A stretch of DNA of 64,000 bases from Actinomycetaceae bacterium (GCA_030540715.1 JAUNVQ010000014.1:3783-67782), one strand, 5' to 3'; shown: positions 28,231 to 37,904, numbered from the stretch's first letter. Notes: generated from the sequence alone by a model not told the origin. Translations and numbers: made by a program.

Positions 28231-28692
28231 GACGTAGTAAAGCATATCGATGATGAATTGACCGAGTTAAATGTATTGCACGTAGTGGCATCTTCTTTGT
28301 GTTATATCTGCCCACACAAGTAGTGACAGCAACATGTCGACGAAAAATTAATATGTCGGGGGTGATAATTTACGACATGTTAACAAAGCGCTGACATGTT
28401 GATAAAACAGCGCTCCGCCTAAAACAAAGCTACCCCCACAAGGTGACAACTAAGTCACGATGTGGGGGTTCTTCAATCGTCTTCACAAACCAACGATACT
28501 AGCAGCTTGGTTGTACCAGGTGAGCAGGTATAGTCGACGTTAAGCCAGCGCTACTAGCTTACCACGGGCAAGCTCCGCTGCTGACGTGGCGACATCAACC
28601 ATTCCGGTTGGTTGTACCAGCCATTCCTAGCTGCCAGCCAACCAGAGCAAGCTGCACCGGCTCATCCGGCTAGCCCCGGTCAGTGGGCCACG
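28231..28692. other. convergent gap with several hairpins and a 13-base repeat
   Basis: The gap lies between the convergent ends of the diesterase and rplA. From left to right it holds AACATGTCG/CGACATGTT (28331-28339, 28373-28381), AGCGCTG/CAGCGCT (28387-28393, 28408-28414), a strong terminator, and a GC-richer stretch (28500-28690) with TTGGTTGTACCAG at 28507-28519 and again at 28608-28620. The last part looks structured, but I cannot assign it to a known RNA. Confidence 0.5.
28432..28469. terminator. bidirectional intrinsic terminator
   Basis: ACCCCCACA (28432-28440) pairs with TGTGGGGGT (28461-28469), with an inner GTGAC/GTCAC stem. T-rich sequence follows on both strands, so it can end both the diesterase and the rplKA transcripts. 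Confidence 0.8.
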
Positions 28693-29412
28693 CTAGCTAG
28701 CGTTGTCTGTGTCCAGATCGCGTGTCAGCGATGCGTCCAGGGGAATACCCGGGCCCATTGTCGTTGAAACGGTTGCTTTTCTGATGTAGCGGCCTTTCGC
28801 TGCTGCGGGCTTCACACGCAATACCTCATCAAGAACTGCAGCATAGTTTTGCGTCAGCTGTTCAGCGCTAAAAGATGTCTTTCCAATGATGAACGGCAAA
28901 TTAGCAGCACGATCCACGCGGAACTCAATACGTCCGCCTTTAATTTCTTTCACAGCTTTGGCAACATCCATGGTTACCGTGCCGGTCTTGGGGTTTGGCA
29001 TCAAGCCACGCGGACCCAGCACACGACCCAGCCGACCAACTTTACCCATCATGTCAGGGGTTGCCACGGCAACATCAAAATCGGTGTAACCTTTTGATAC
29101 TTTTTCAATGAGTTCGTCGCCGCCAACTTCGTCAGCGCCAGCGTCCAAAGCTTCCTGCTCTTTTGGTCCGTTTGCAAACACAAGGACCCTCTGTGTTTTA
29201 CCGGTACCATGCGGCAGTGAAATTGTGCCGCGAACCATCTGGTCTGCTTTACGTGGGTCAACACCCAGGCGGAACACAACCTCAACGGTTGCGTCGAACT
29301 TTGTAATCGAAGTTTCCTTCGCAAGTTTCATTGCAGCCAACGGCGGGTACAGTTTATCTTTGTGTACCTGCTTGGCGGCATCTTTATAGCTCTTGGAGCG
29401 TTTTTTGCTCAT
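28693..29412 (-). CDS. rplA: 50S ribosomal protein L1
   Basis: This 239-residue protein forms the L1 stalk of the large subunit. It has the family pattern [27 protein letters not shown] at the N-terminus and the signature [30 protein letters not shown] precedes the ATG. It follows rplK by 150 bases in the usual order. Confidence 0.98.
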   Translation of the reverse strand: MSKKRSKSYKDAAKQVHKDKLYPPLAAMKLAKETSITKFDATVEVVFRLGVDPRKADQMVRGTISLPHGTGKTQRVLVFANGPKEQEALDAGADEVGGDELIEKVSKGYTDFDVAVATPDMMGKVGRLGRVLGPRGLMPNPKTGTVTMDVAKAVKEIKGGRIEFRVDRAANLPFIIGKTSFSAEQLTQNYAAVLDEVLRVKPAAAKGRYIRKATVSTTMGPGIPLDASLTRDLDTDNAS

Positions 29413-29561
29413 CTGCGTTTCTCCTAGCAGTCGTGGTAGCGGGCCGAGCCGACCCTTCCACCGAAACAGTTGTTATGTTTCTTCGTTATTTTTCTTTGAG
29501 GGCGCTACAGCGGGTTTTTGCCATTCCGCTTTCGTGTGTATTTGGCATTTCCTCAGTCTGA

Positions 29562-29996
29562 TTAGCCTTTTACTTCAATACCCATTGAACGTGCGGTACC
29601 GGCAATAATCTTTGCGGCAGCGTCAATGTCATTGGCGTTAAGGCCTTCTTCTTTGATCTTTGCGATCTCTTTGACCTGTTCCATGGTGATGGTTCCCACT
29701 TTGTTCGTGTGGGGTTCACCTGATCCTTTTGCAACACCTGCAGCCTTTTTAATCAGCTGTGCAGCTGGAGGAGTCTTGGTGATGAAGTCGAAGGAACGAT
29801 CCTCATAAACGGTGATTTCAACGGGAACAATATTTCCACGTTGTGATTCTGTTGCAGCGTTGTATGCCTTGCAAAACTCCATGATATTAACGCCGTGCTG
29901 ACCAAGTGCCGGGCCTACTTTCGAGCCTGGATTGGCGGTGCCAGCTTCAATCTGGAGTTTAATAAGGCCAACAACCTTTTTCTTTGGTTTTGCCAT
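29562..29996 (-). CDS. rplK: 50S ribosomal protein L11
   Basis: This 144-residue protein binds the GTPase-associated centre of 23S rRNA. The N-terminal [41 protein letters not shown] and the C-terminal RNA-binding domain are complete. GAGGA precedes the ATG. It is separated from nusG by 827 bases, much more than is usual, and has its own promoter in that gap. Confidence 0.98.
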   Translation of the reverse strand: MAKPKKKVVGLIKLQIEAGTANPGSKVGPALGQHGVNIMEFCKAYNAATESQRGNIVPVEITVYEDRSFDFITKTPPAAQLIKKAAGVAKGSGEPHTNKVGTITMEQVKEIAKIKEEGLNANDIDAAAKIIAGTARSMGIEVKG

Positions 29997-30823
29997 TGTG
30001 GGTCCTCATAAATGATTTTCGGTTATTGTTAGGTGCGCCTTGCCGTGACGGCATTGACGCCTCGTGGTGTATGCTTTTTTGGTATAGAACACATATCAAG
30101 CTGCTAGTCAGCTTCACACTATGTTCCACACTGCGCGTGCCATATAGTTCTGGCAGATATGCTGATGCTGTTGACACCCTTATGTTCGGCCAGTTTTTCA
30201 GCATTCTGTTTACATGTAGTCATCGGTTGAAACCGACTTTTCATTATCTGCAATGCTGTTCGGTTGGCATCGCTATTGCCACAGGAGTTTTCATGTTATC
30301 CACTCAAGGTAGACAACCGTCATACAAACTGTTGCAATAAAGCACACAGATGCCGATTATACGCGTGACAAGACTGCTGTGCCAACATGCGTTATACGTC
30401 TCACATGTAGGGGACATTTACTCTGTATCTATGATACACGGTATCACCGGCAGCAGCTATCGTATCTGTCTGTGAAGGTGATAGTGACGCAGGCAAGCTC
30501 ACTGGCGCTTTGCAGGTAGGCACATTTCCAAGCAGACTCAGCACCTCGCAGCTAGCCCACAGCTAAGGTGCGCTTCACTTTCAAGGCTCATTCAATGCCA
30601 ACATGTTCAGGGCCCACATGCACGTGCTTGCTTAGAAACACTGTGCTACCCCCTGGCTTTAAGCATAACAATCAATGTTCCTGGCAAGCCCGAAAGCATC
30701 ATTCACGCACTAAGCATCAGCCTTGCTGCGGAAAAGAAAAGTTTTTGCGCCCATGCTCTGCTTAGATAAGCGCGGGTACGAAGTATGTCACGTAATGGAA
30801 CCTCGTGAAGTCCCTTGACGTTT
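29997..30823. other. long nusG-rplK gap
   Basis: These 827 bases contain no credible gene. They hold the rplKA promoter at 30356-30385 and, downstream of it, a leader of about 350 bases. The leader includes a TCGGTT-TC-AACCGA hairpin (30236-30223) and a TGCCG-TCA-CGGCA hairpin (30053-30041) close to rplK. The part next to nusG (30386-30823) shows no clear terminator or known RNA. Confidence 0.55.
30356..30385 (-). promoter_or_regulatory. sigma70-type promoter for rplKA
   Basis: TTGGCA (30385-30380) and a perfect TATAAT (30361-30356) are separated by 18 bases on the minus strand. This is the best promoter in the window. It would give a leader of roughly 350 bases before rplK. Confidence 0.75.
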
Positions 30824-31747
30824 CTACAGCTTAGCTACCTGGTCAAAACGAAGCTCAACTGGGGTCTCGCGGTCAAAGATAACAACCAAAACCTTGAGTT
30901 TTTGCTGTTCAGGCATGATTTCAGAAATGGTGGCATCCATTGTTGCAAATGGTCCGTCAATAACGGTAACGGATTCACCGATCTCCATGTCAAACTCAAC
31001 CTTTGTTGCAGGTTTGGCTTTCTTCTTGGTTTTTTCTTCTTCAAGTTCTTCAGCGCGTTGTGAGGCCTCTGTGGGGGCCATCAGGTTCACAACTTCATCA
31101 AGTGACAGTGGCACAGGATGCTGATGGTCGCCAACAAAACCTGTAACAGCCGGTGTGTCTTTCACTACACGCCACGCATCGGGGGCTTCCTCAACACGTT
31201 CCATACGCACAATCGCATAGCCTGGGATGCGTACACGATCGACTACTTTGCGTTCAGTTTGTTTGACCAGAATAACCTTTTCCATGGGAACCTCAACCTG
31301 ATATATCTGGTCTTCCATGTTGAAGGTTTGGATGCGCTGTTCGATATTGGCTTTCACGCGGCGTTCATAGCCCGAGTATGTATGAACCACGTACCAGTAA
31401 CCGGGAAGGAACTCAAGTTCTTCACGGATTTCTTGGGCTGCTTGGGTATCAATTTTATTGGAGGGCGCAGCATCCTCATCTTCTTGTACAGCTTGTTGAG
31501 CTTCTACCTGTTCAGCGCTATCGTCATCGCTACCATGTACGGGCTCATCCACTGTTTCACTTGTATCGCCTGTTGTTTCTTCGGTGGATGCAACGGATGA
31601 ATCACTGACATCATCCGCTTGTGTGTCCGAAAATTCTGCGGATGTCAGTGCACTTAATTCTTCTTCTACTGCCGACAATACATCGTCTGCATCGGTTTGA
31701 GGTGCAGAGACTGCATTGTTGCTATCACTAAATTGCGGGTCACTCAT
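30824..31747 (-). CDS. nusG: transcription antitermination factor NusG with acidic N-terminal extension
   Basis: This 307-residue protein contains the NGN domain ([33 protein letters not shown] PGYAIVRME) and the C-terminal KOW domain ([22 protein letters not shown]). It couples RNA polymerase to Rho or the ribosome. About 115 N-terminal residues are Asp/Glu/Ser/Thr-rich, as is common in actinobacterial NusG. I chose the ATG at 31747 because TATGAT ends six bases before it and no Shine-Dalgarno exists; the open frame reaches 31798 and overlaps secE. It is downstream of secE in the usual order. Confidence 0.93.
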   Translation of the reverse strand: MSDPQFSDSNNAVSAPQTDADDVLSAVEEELSALTSAEFSDTQADDVSDSSVASTEETTGDTSETVDEPVHGSDDDSAEQVEAQQAVQEDEDAAPSNKIDTQAAQEIREELEFLPGYWYVVHTYSGYERRVKANIEQRIQTFNMEDQIYQVEVPMEKVILVKQTERKVVDRVRIPGYAIVRMERVEEAPDAWRVVKDTPAVTGFVGDHQHPVPLSLDEVVNLMAPTEASQRAEELEEEKTKKKAKPATKVEFDMEIGESVTVIDGPFATMDATISEIMPEQQKLKVLVVIFDRETPVELRFDQVAKL

Positions 31748-31790
31748 AGGGCTATCATATCCAACCATGTATAGGGTTTTGTTGCAGCTT

Positions 31791-32087
31791 TTAGGCAAAA
31801 ACCAGGTTTGTTACCCAGGCGAAGAAATAATCGAAAAGGAATATCGCGGTCATAAGAATCATCACGAAGATGATAACAACCCAAAAGTAGGTCCACAGTT
31901 CATTACGCGTTGGCCAAATTACCTTTTTTAGCTCGGCAATGACCTGTCGGATAAAGATCCATATACGACTAAAGATATTTCCATTTCGAACAGCAGCTTC
32001 TGCTGCAGCGGCATCACGTGACCTGCGCGGATCACGCGATGGTGAACTCGCTATGTTTTTGCTATCAGTCGCGTCTTTTTCTGCCAC
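31791..32087 (-). CDS. secE: preprotein translocase subunit SecE
   Basis: This 98-residue protein has a polar, Ala-rich N-terminus, the conserved amphipathic segment [22 protein letters not shown] and one membrane helix ([21 protein letters not shown]). It is part of the SecYEG channel. It lies between tRNA-Trp and nusG, the classic bacterial order. Confidence 0.97.
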   Translation of the reverse strand: MAEKDATDSKNIASSPSRDPRRSRDAAAAEAAVRNGNIFSRIWIFIRQVIAELKKVIWPTRNELWTYFWVVIIFVMILMTAIFLFDYFFAWVTNLVFA

Positions 32088-32170
32088 TGTATTACCTTCG
32101 CTCTCGTCAGATCATTATGTAGATCTTGGGATTTTGTCACTTAGTGCCAGCTTAGCACGTTGGACTATCG

Positions 32171-32243
32171 CAGGGCAGGCGGGACTCGAACCCACAACCG
32201 TCGGTTTTGGAGACCGATGCGCTACCAATTGCGCCACTGCCCT
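32171..32243 (-). tRNA. trnW: tRNA-Trp (anticodon CCA)
   Basis: The 73-base cloverleaf has acceptor arm AGGGCAG/CTGCCCT, the anticodon loop CTCCAAA, a T-loop GGTTCGAACCC-type arm and discriminator G, as expected for tRNA-Trp. The 3' CCA is not encoded. It lies just upstream of secE-nusG. Confidence 0.97.
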
Positions 32244-32567
32244 TTTCTGTATTTCTTGACGAAACACAGTGCATTTTTCTTCAGTGCTTACCGATCAATG
32301 TTTATTTATGATTGGTCACGACTTCAGAAACTCGCCGAAGGGTTTCCTTTGCGATTGTTGCTTAACCGAGTGTATTAGGTTCTGCCCTTAACTTACAACT
32401 TTGATCTGTTCGTTCAGAACGAATTAGGCGATTATCACATGTTTTTATATTTTTTACGGTTTTTTCCTTTAATAATTGGCATTGAGTGTCCCCTCGTACT
32501 TAGAATAGACTGGATATAACATCATTCACCGATCAAAAGATCGCAGGCAGTGTAAGGTTTTCTTAAA
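32244..32567. other. divergent tRNA-Trp / moaA promoter region
   Basis: The 324 bases hold the perfect palindrome TTCGTTC-A-GAACGAA (32409-32423), a GATC-AAAA-GATC repeat (32531-32542) and, on the plus strand, TTGAGT with ATAGAC 17 bases later as a weak moaA promoter candidate. I found no sequence resembling the Moco riboswitch here. Confidence 0.45.
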
Positions 32568-33782
32568 ATGACCGGTATCAATATCCGCCAGCTTTCCCCT
32601 GTGGGCAAGTCCGCTGCGGGTATGCTCCCACAACCTCAACACGCAAAGAATCAACAACACCGTCACAATTCACAGCTCGTTTCACACACGTTAACCACAG
32701 ATGCGCCCTCTGAGCCTTGCTCCACCACACCAAAAGCAGCACCGGCTTCACAATGGAACGACCCTACACTGGACCTCATCACTCCGGGCCTTGTTGACTC
32801 CTACAATCGAACAGCCTGCGATCTGCGGCTGTCAGTCACCGATCGCTGTAATCTGCGCTGCGAATACTGCCTTCCTGAAGAACACACCAACTGGATTCAC
32901 CGCGATAACGTATTGACCCTGCCTGATTATGCTCGCCTCATTCGCATTGCCCTACGCTTAGGGGTTACCGATGTACGCATTACCGGCGGTGAGCCACTTT
33001 TGCGGCGCGACCTTGAGGCAATTATTTCCACCGTTCATGATGCGTTTATCGAACGCACGATGACACCACGTATTGCGATGACAACAAATGCTATTGGCCT
33101 TGATAAACGTCTGGATGGCTTGATTAATGCCGGGCTTGAACGCATCAATATCTCTTTGGATTCACTTGACCCAGCTCGCTATGCCGCCCTTGCTAAACGC
33201 GATCGATTAGCAAGCGTAATGCGCACTTTGGCAGCGATTCGCGATAGCCAACTTTGGCCCGTGAAACTCAACACGGTGATTATTGATGAAACATCTTTGA
33301 AGGAAATCCCGCAGCTTATTACTTTTGCACTTGTGAACGGCTTTCAGTGGCGTGCAATTGAATATATGCCTATTGGTCCGTTAGCTCGCACCGCGCAGTG
33401 GCGGCCCACATCTGCTGACATTATGAGCACTATCCACCAACACTTCGACATTGAGCCTGTGGCTACCCGCGCTAGTGCGCCTGCTCAACGCTGGAAAGTT
33501 CGTGAATCCTCAGATCATCCCGGCGGAATTATTGGAGTCATTTCGTCAATGACCACACCTTTTTGTTCCTCATGTGACCGCACTCGCGTCAGTGCCGACG
33601 GAAAAGTCTATTCCTGTCTGTTCAGTTTAGCGTTTACAGATTTAAAATCCGCCTTGCGCTCCGGTGCATCCGACCTGGAAATCGCCGAGCTATGGAAAGG
33701 CGCCATGTTCAATAAACCAGCTGGTCACAAAATCTTAGCACCTTTACCACTTTCAGCAACTATGTCACACATCGGAGGATAA
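32568..33782 (+). CDS. moaA: GTP 3',8-cyclase MoaA
   Basis: This 404-residue radical SAM enzyme catalyses the first step of Moco synthesis, GTP to the precursor of cyclic pyranopterin monophosphate. It has the N-terminal cluster motif CNLRCEYC, the GGEPLLR motif, the C-terminal second-cluster Cys residues (FCSSCDRTRVSADGKVYSCL) and the terminal Gly-Gly needed for activity. About 65 extra low-complexity residues precede the usual start; no internal start codon with a good site explains them away. AAGG lies about ten bases before the ATG. It heads moaA-moaD-moeA-mobA. Confidence 0.96.
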   Translation: MTGINIRQLSPVGKSAAGMLPQPQHAKNQQHRHNSQLVSHTLTTDAPSEPCSTTPKAAPASQWNDPTLDLITPGLVDSYNRTACDLRLSVTDRCNLRCEYCLPEEHTNWIHRDNVLTLPDYARLIRIALRLGVTDVRITGGEPLLRRDLEAIISTVHDAFIERTMTPRIAMTTNAIGLDKRLDGLINAGLERINISLDSLDPARYAALAKRDRLASVMRTLAAIRDSQLWPVKLNTVIIDETSLKEIPQLITFALVNGFQWRAIEYMPIGPLARTAQWRPTSADIMSTIHQHFDIEPVATRASAPAQRWKVRESSDHPGGIIGVISSMTTPFCSSCDRTRVSADGKVYSCLFSLAFTDLKSALRSGASDLEIAELWKGAMFNKPAGHKILAPLPLSATMSHIGG

Positions 33783-33784
33783 CT

Positions 33785-34051
33785 GTGCCAACATTAACCG
33801 TCCATTTTTTCGCTGGAGCCGCCCAAGCCTCAGGATGCGAGAGGGCTGACGTCCCCTTCGACACTGCCATGACAATTTACGAGGGCGCTCTTCAGGCTGG
33901 CCTCAAACAAGGGGCTCACAAAGACGACCTGAGCAAAGTGTTGTCGGTAAGTTCATTTCTGGTTGATGGAACACTTCATAAGGGGTCAACAGTATTAAAC
34001 ACACCTGCTGATACCCGTGTTGATGTTCTTCCTCCTTTTGCAGGTGGCTAG
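33785..34051 (+). CDS. moaD: molybdopterin synthase sulfur-carrier subunit MoaD
   Basis: This 88-residue ubiquitin-fold protein ends in PPFAGG; the terminal Gly is adenylated by MoeB and converted to a thiocarboxylate that delivers sulfur to MoaE. It starts at GTG two bases after the moaA stop, with GGAGG inside the end of moaA. Confidence 0.93.
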   Translation: MPTLTVHFFAGAAQASGCERADVPFDTAMTIYEGALQAGLKQGAHKDDLSKVLSVSSFLVDGTLHKGSTVLNTPADTRVDVLPPFAGG

Positions 34052-34089
34052 GTGGCTTATGCAGCGCTGTGTGACTTATGTAGCGCTCG

Positions 34090-34290
34090 TTGATGGCTGA
34101 CCATATACGTTGCGGTTATTGTTTCGACTGCCCTGGAAACGTTCCATATTCTTTACTCCAACAACATCTTGAAAGGCGCAAGATGCCACGTAAACTCATG
34201 CCAGCCGTGACATCTTTTGTTGCAGAGGCACCCTACACAGGGCAGGGTACACCAATGCGTATGGGATATGCGATAGAAAGGAAAACATGA
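34090..34290 (+). CDS. hypothetical 66-residue ORF between moaD and moeA
   Basis: The frame begins MMADHIRCGYCFDCPGN, with a CxxCxxxC-like cluster, and its stop overlaps the moeA start (ATGA). It resembles no family I know and lacks a ribosome-binding site. A local duplication (CTTATG-C/T-AGCGCT twice between 34054 and 34088) lies just upstream. It may be only a spacer that happens to be open. Confidence 0.25.
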   Translation: MMADHIRCGYCFDCPGNVPYSLLQQHLERRKMPRKLMPAVTSFVAEAPYTGQGTPMRMGYAIERKT

Positions 34291-35558
34291 TTCCCGTTGA
34301 TGATTACCTTCGCCATATCGTTTCGTTAGTCAAGCCACTTTCACCAACGATGCTGGGTGTCTACGATGCCTTGGGGTGCGTTCTTGCCCGCGACCTTCCA
34401 GCCCTTGTTTCGGTACCTCCTTTTACTAACTCAGCAATGGATGGATACGCAATGCGCGTCGCTGATATTCCAGAAAAAACCTGCGCAGATGCTCCTTTTT
34501 CTTTGCGGGTTGTTGGTGATATTCCAGCAGGGGATTCACGCCACCTGACCTGTGAACCAGGGACAGCATGGCGTATCATGACTGGCGCTGCCCTGCCTGA
34601 TGGTGCTGACTGTGTTGTCAAAGTGGAAGACACCGATCAGCCTTCAGGAAATGCGCCGCTACCCAAAGCTGTCACCATTTTTACCTCTCCATCACTTCAC
34701 CACAATATCCGCCAAGCAGGTGAAGATGTCACAGAAGGTCACATCGTTTTACAATCAGGTATTCCGTTAACAGCTGCCGCGTTATCGTCGGCAACTTCCA
34801 TTGGCTACAGTCAACTGCCCGTGTATCCACAACCACGAATTGCCATTATTTCTACCGGAACCGAGCTTGTGACAGCAGGCAAAGCCCTTCGTCACGGGCA
34901 GATCCCCGACTCAAACTCGGTACTTTTACATAACCTTGCTATCTCAAACCACTGTAAAGTAACTGCGGTTCACCGCTGCAACGACTCAACAGAAGAGTTT
35001 TACCACACACTGATTAAAGTAGCGCAAAACGCTGACATTATTATCACAACTGGTGGTATTAGTGCTGGTGCTTATGATGTTGTGAAGGCTTTCGGCATGA
35101 AATCGGATATGTATTTTACACGAGTAGCAATGCAGCCAGGAAAGCCTCAAGGATGCGGAGTGATGACCAATTCGCGTGGCGATTCGGTTCTTGTTGCCAC
35201 ACTGCCAGGCAATCCAGTAAGTGTTTTTGTGTCATTTTTTGCTTTTGTTCGGCCGGTTCTTTACCGCCTCACACATCGAAGCCCCAACAGCGTGTTGCCA
35301 CCTATTGCTGCAACTTTCACCTCGTCATGGACATCACGAGCAGGTAAACGCCAGTTCGTGCCCGTTCATGTTACCGACCCCTTACGTCCTGGTGAAACAC
35401 CGATGGCAACACCCACTCACCACCTCGGGTCTACATCTCATTTAGTGGCATCACTGCATCTAGCAAATGGTCTTGCAGTAATCCCCGAAGATGTCGAAGA
35501 AATACCACAGTGGGGCATCGTTGACGTATTGCGACTAGGAACGGATATGTGCTCATGA
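34287..35558 (+). CDS. moeA: molybdopterin molybdenumtransferase MoeA, copy 1
   Basis: This 423-residue enzyme inserts molybdate into adenylated molybdopterin. It has the N-terminal VDDYLRHIVSL and VPPFTNSAMDGYAM, the MPT-binding region TTGGISAGAYDVVK, and the substrate loop MQPGKPQGCG...LPGNPVSVFVSF. AGAAAGGAAAAC precedes the ATG. It is about 60 percent alike by eye to the second MoeA at 49608. Confidence 0.95.
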   Translation: MIPVDDYLRHIVSLVKPLSPTMLGVYDALGCVLARDLPALVSVPPFTNSAMDGYAMRVADIPEKTCADAPFSLRVVGDIPAGDSRHLTCEPGTAWRIMTGAALPDGADCVVKVEDTDQPSGNAPLPKAVTIFTSPSLHHNIRQAGEDVTEGHIVLQSGIPLTAAALSSATSIGYSQLPVYPQPRIAIISTGTELVTAGKALRHGQIPDSNSVLLHNLAISNHCKVTAVHRCNDSTEEFYHTLIKVAQNADIIITTGGISAGAYDVVKAFGMKSDMYFTRVAMQPGKPQGCGVMTNSRGDSVLVATLPGNPVSVFVSFFAFVRPVLYRLTHRSPNSVLPPIAATFTSSWTSRAGKRQFVPVHVTDPLRPGETPMATPTHHLGSTSHLVASLHLANGLAVIPEDVEEIPQWGIVDVLRLGTDMCS

Positions 35559-36256
35559 CCAGTTTTTCTGTCAACTCACCCGCATCGTCCTGTGATAAAT
35601 TCGTTGACGCTCCCCTGAAGGCACATCTTCGAGCCGTCATTATTTTGGCTGGTGGAACGGGTAAACGCCTTGGTGGAGTATCTAAACCAGACATAAAGAT
35701 TGCGGGTAAACGCCTTCTTGACCACTGTTTAGACCATCTGCCGCACAATACGCAGCCAATAGTTATTGCTCCACCAACTGTCACAGTCGATCCGCACGTT
35801 ATACGGCTGCTTGAAGACCCTCCACTGTCGGGACCAGCTGCTGGCCTTCATGCTGGATGGGACTATTGCCGTGGCGAACTACATCTTTTACGTGAAGATG
35901 TGATTGGGCTTTTACCTGTCGATGCCCCTTTAGCGGGATATGCCTTGCGGGAACTCACACAAAAATTTCGCGTAAACAGCGATGATACCGATGGTAAGCC
36001 TTATAGTTACCCTGATAGCTGCCTACTTGCTTATGCCAACAACCATGTACAACGATGCGTTGGTGTTTTTTCGCCCTCTGCACTTGTCGATGCCTGTCAA
36101 GAAAAGACAAGAAACATATCAATGCGCCGTTTTTTGCAACGCATCCCTGAAAACAACATACGAGAAATTCCTGTAAACCCCCAGTGGGTCTGCGATGTGG
36201 ACACACCACAAGATCTTGCCCACATTGCAGAACTACTATCGGCTAACCGTGCGTAA
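35555..36256 (+). CDS. mobA: molybdenum cofactor guanylyltransferase (MobA-like)
   Basis: This 233-residue nucleotidyltransferase attaches GMP to Mo-molybdopterin to form the bis-MGD cofactor used by NarG. It has the GTP loop ILAGGTGKRLGGVSKPDIKIAG and the motifs PPLSGPAAGLHAGW and LLPVDAPLA. The start at 35555 overlaps the moeA stop as ATGA; an in-frame GTG six bases upstream is also possible. The gene closes this Moco cluster. Confidence 0.85.
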   Translation: MTSFSVNSPASSCDKFVDAPLKAHLRAVIILAGGTGKRLGGVSKPDIKIAGKRLLDHCLDHLPHNTQPIVIAPPTVTVDPHVIRLLEDPPLSGPAAGLHAGWDYCRGELHLLREDVIGLLPVDAPLAGYALRELTQKFRVNSDDTDGKPYSYPDSCLLAYANNHVQRCVGVFSPSALVDACQEKTRNISMRRFLQRIPENNIREIPVNPQWVCDVDTPQDLAHIAELLSANRA

Positions 36257-36628
36257 AACTATATAGTTAACAAATGTGAATACAGCCAGTTCACATGCTA
36301 CTTACACAATTGTGTACGCCCGCGATGCCTCAGCGGTTTGCTGCCGGAAAGGTAGCGGCCAAGATATTATTGCCTTTGTCTGCGATACCCCTACCACATA
36401 AAGTCGATCCACTTGAATAAGGGCCAGACTTCACGGAAAGAAAGATCCACTATCGAGGGGAAAACGCCGGAAAAGAGCACCCCAAGCGAAGCAAAGTCAG
36501 CAAACACCTGCAATGGTTTTGCTCTACCGAAAAAGGTTGCGTCAGCGAATGCGGTTATTGTTATGCCGAAAGGATAGGGCTACGTTGGATGCAGCTCTGC
36601 GATGACAATGCATGTTGTTCATACGTTA
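36257..36628. other. convergent mobA-moaB gap with paired GAAA-type hairpins
   Basis: Two related motifs occur: GCTGCC-GGAAA-GGTAGC (36340-36356), preceded by CTCAGCGG, and TATGCC-GAAA-GGATA (36562-36576), preceded by GTCAGCGA. No T-run terminator is obvious. The region could be a structured RNA, but I cannot assign a class. Confidence 0.4.
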
Positions 36629-37177
36629 TTACAGCTCGAAGGTTTCTGGGTCGAACTGTTCTAAAATATGTGGGATCAGCGGACCAACAACTGCTATTGT
36701 GTCTTTGACTCCCCCACGTGAACCTGGCGCATTCACAATCAGCACGCCCTTTGAGCCGCGCTGAGTGATCCCAACGATCCCACGCGATAGCGAGGCCAGT
36801 GGTGTATTTTTCAGGCCGTATTCACGAATCTGATGAGCAATGCCGTCAAGCCTGACCTGCACAAGCGGTTGTGTGGCTTCGGGAGTCAGATCGCGCGGCG
36901 TTACCCCTGTTCCACCACTAGTCACAACAATGCGTGCACCGTCGGCAATCGCGCAGTGAATTGCTTTTTGTACCGAATCGATCCCATCGGGAACCAGGCG
37001 AACATCAGCATCAACGTTATATTTGGCTAATAGTTTGACAGCCAGTGGGCCTGATTTGTCTTCACGCTCACCAGAAATGCAGCGGTCCGAAACTGTAATC
37101 ACCGCTCCTTTCACCTGGTGACGAAGTGGTTGAAGTCCTTTTTGTTCAATGCGATCATGAGCATCAAGCTGAGCCAT
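36629..37177 (-). CDS. moaB: molybdopterin adenylyltransferase (MoaB/Mog)
   Basis: This 182-residue protein has the MPT-binding fold: AVITVSDRCISGEREDKSGP, the TSGGTGVTPRDLTPEAT motif and NAPGSRGGVKD. It adenylates molybdopterin before MoeA inserts the metal. GGGGAGAAGA precedes the ATG. It is transcribed away from the nar operon and convergent with mobA. Confidence 0.93.
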   Translation of the reverse strand: MAQLDAHDRIEQKGLQPLRHQVKGAVITVSDRCISGEREDKSGPLAVKLLAKYNVDADVRLVPDGIDSVQKAIHCAIADGARIVVTSGGTGVTPRDLTPEATQPLVQVRLDGIAHQIREYGLKNTPLASLSRGIVGITQRGSKGVLIVNAPGSRGGVKDTIAVVGPLIPHILEQFDPETFEL

Positions 37178-37515
37178 TCTTCTCCCCTTTTCTTCGATAA
37201 GAATTCACACCGTGCTGCAGTTTTCTACGCCACTTCAAAGGTGATCATATTCGGTGCGGACACTGTAGTGTTTGAGCTTCCACAGCTTTCACCATACATT
37301 GTCTTGAGTGAAACTGCCCCAGACAAGAAAACCCACTACGTGCATACAATATGTGCAGCGGTAAGCGTCTTACTATCTGTGTTGTCCTGAGTGATTTTCT
37401 CTTCCTATCTTTACTCTACAACGTTCCATCAACATTGTTCACAGGTTTGCATAAGGTACACCCACACATATACGCCAGCATCCATATCCTCAACTACTCC
37501 TTCATCCCCATCACG
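37178..37515. other. left half of the moaB-narK gap
   Basis: These bases separate the moaB start from the A/C-rich element. The moaB promoter must lie here. A short palindrome ACACT-GT-AGTGT is near 37261-37272. No gene is credible. Confidence 0.4.
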
Positions 37516-37762
37516 AACCAACCACACACCCCACAGCCATTGAACACACGAAGCACGACGTCATCACCTATCAACACCCACCCCTCCTGCCCTATCAACA
37601 CCCAAGCACCACACAACACGGTCACTATACACACGCACCACAGGGCCACCCCACACAAAACGCCCGCCATGCCAACCACAAACAAACCACACAACACACA
37701 CCAACACCCACATCACAGACCACTACGCCACCAGATCCACACACCAACCACGCACCCATAAA
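37516..37762. repeat. A/C-rich G-poor intergenic element, copy 3
   Basis: About 245 bases are dominated by A and C on the plus strand, with CAACACCCA, CCACACAAAA and CACCAACCAC words but no long internal repeat. It lies between divergent moaB and narK, as copies 1 and 4 also lie between divergent genes. Confidence 0.55.
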
Positions 37763-37839
37763 AGCCACCTTGAGGGATTAAAACAAGCCGACTGTTACGT
37801 TATTTCAGTTCAGACCCATATTTTTTCCACGGTTTTATC

Positions 37840-37904
37840 CGTAAAAAACCGCCACCACCAGCCCCTTTATCACCCCTCTTTATTTATGGTTATTTCCGTA
37901 TAAA
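37840..37904 (+). promoter_or_regulatory. nar operon promoter region
   Basis: A TATAAA -10 candidate (37899-37904) lies about 45 bases before narK with no good -35, as expected for an activated anaerobic promoter. Upstream, ACGG-TTTTAT-CCGT flanked by T- and A-runs (about 37826-37851) is an inverted repeat that could bind a regulator. No canonical FNR site is visible. Confidence 0.4.

Noticed and set aside
29984..30340. 118-residue plus-strand frame in the nusG-rplK gap
   Set aside because: It runs antisense to the rplKA leader, starts inside rplK and shows no family features.
32400..32567. Moco riboswitch before moaA
   Set aside because: The leader is AT-rich and lacks the expected conserved hairpins.
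37494..37697. 67-residue hydrophobic minus-strand frame between moaB and narK
   Set aside because: Same low-complexity G/T translation as in the other A/C-rich elements; no ribosome-binding site.
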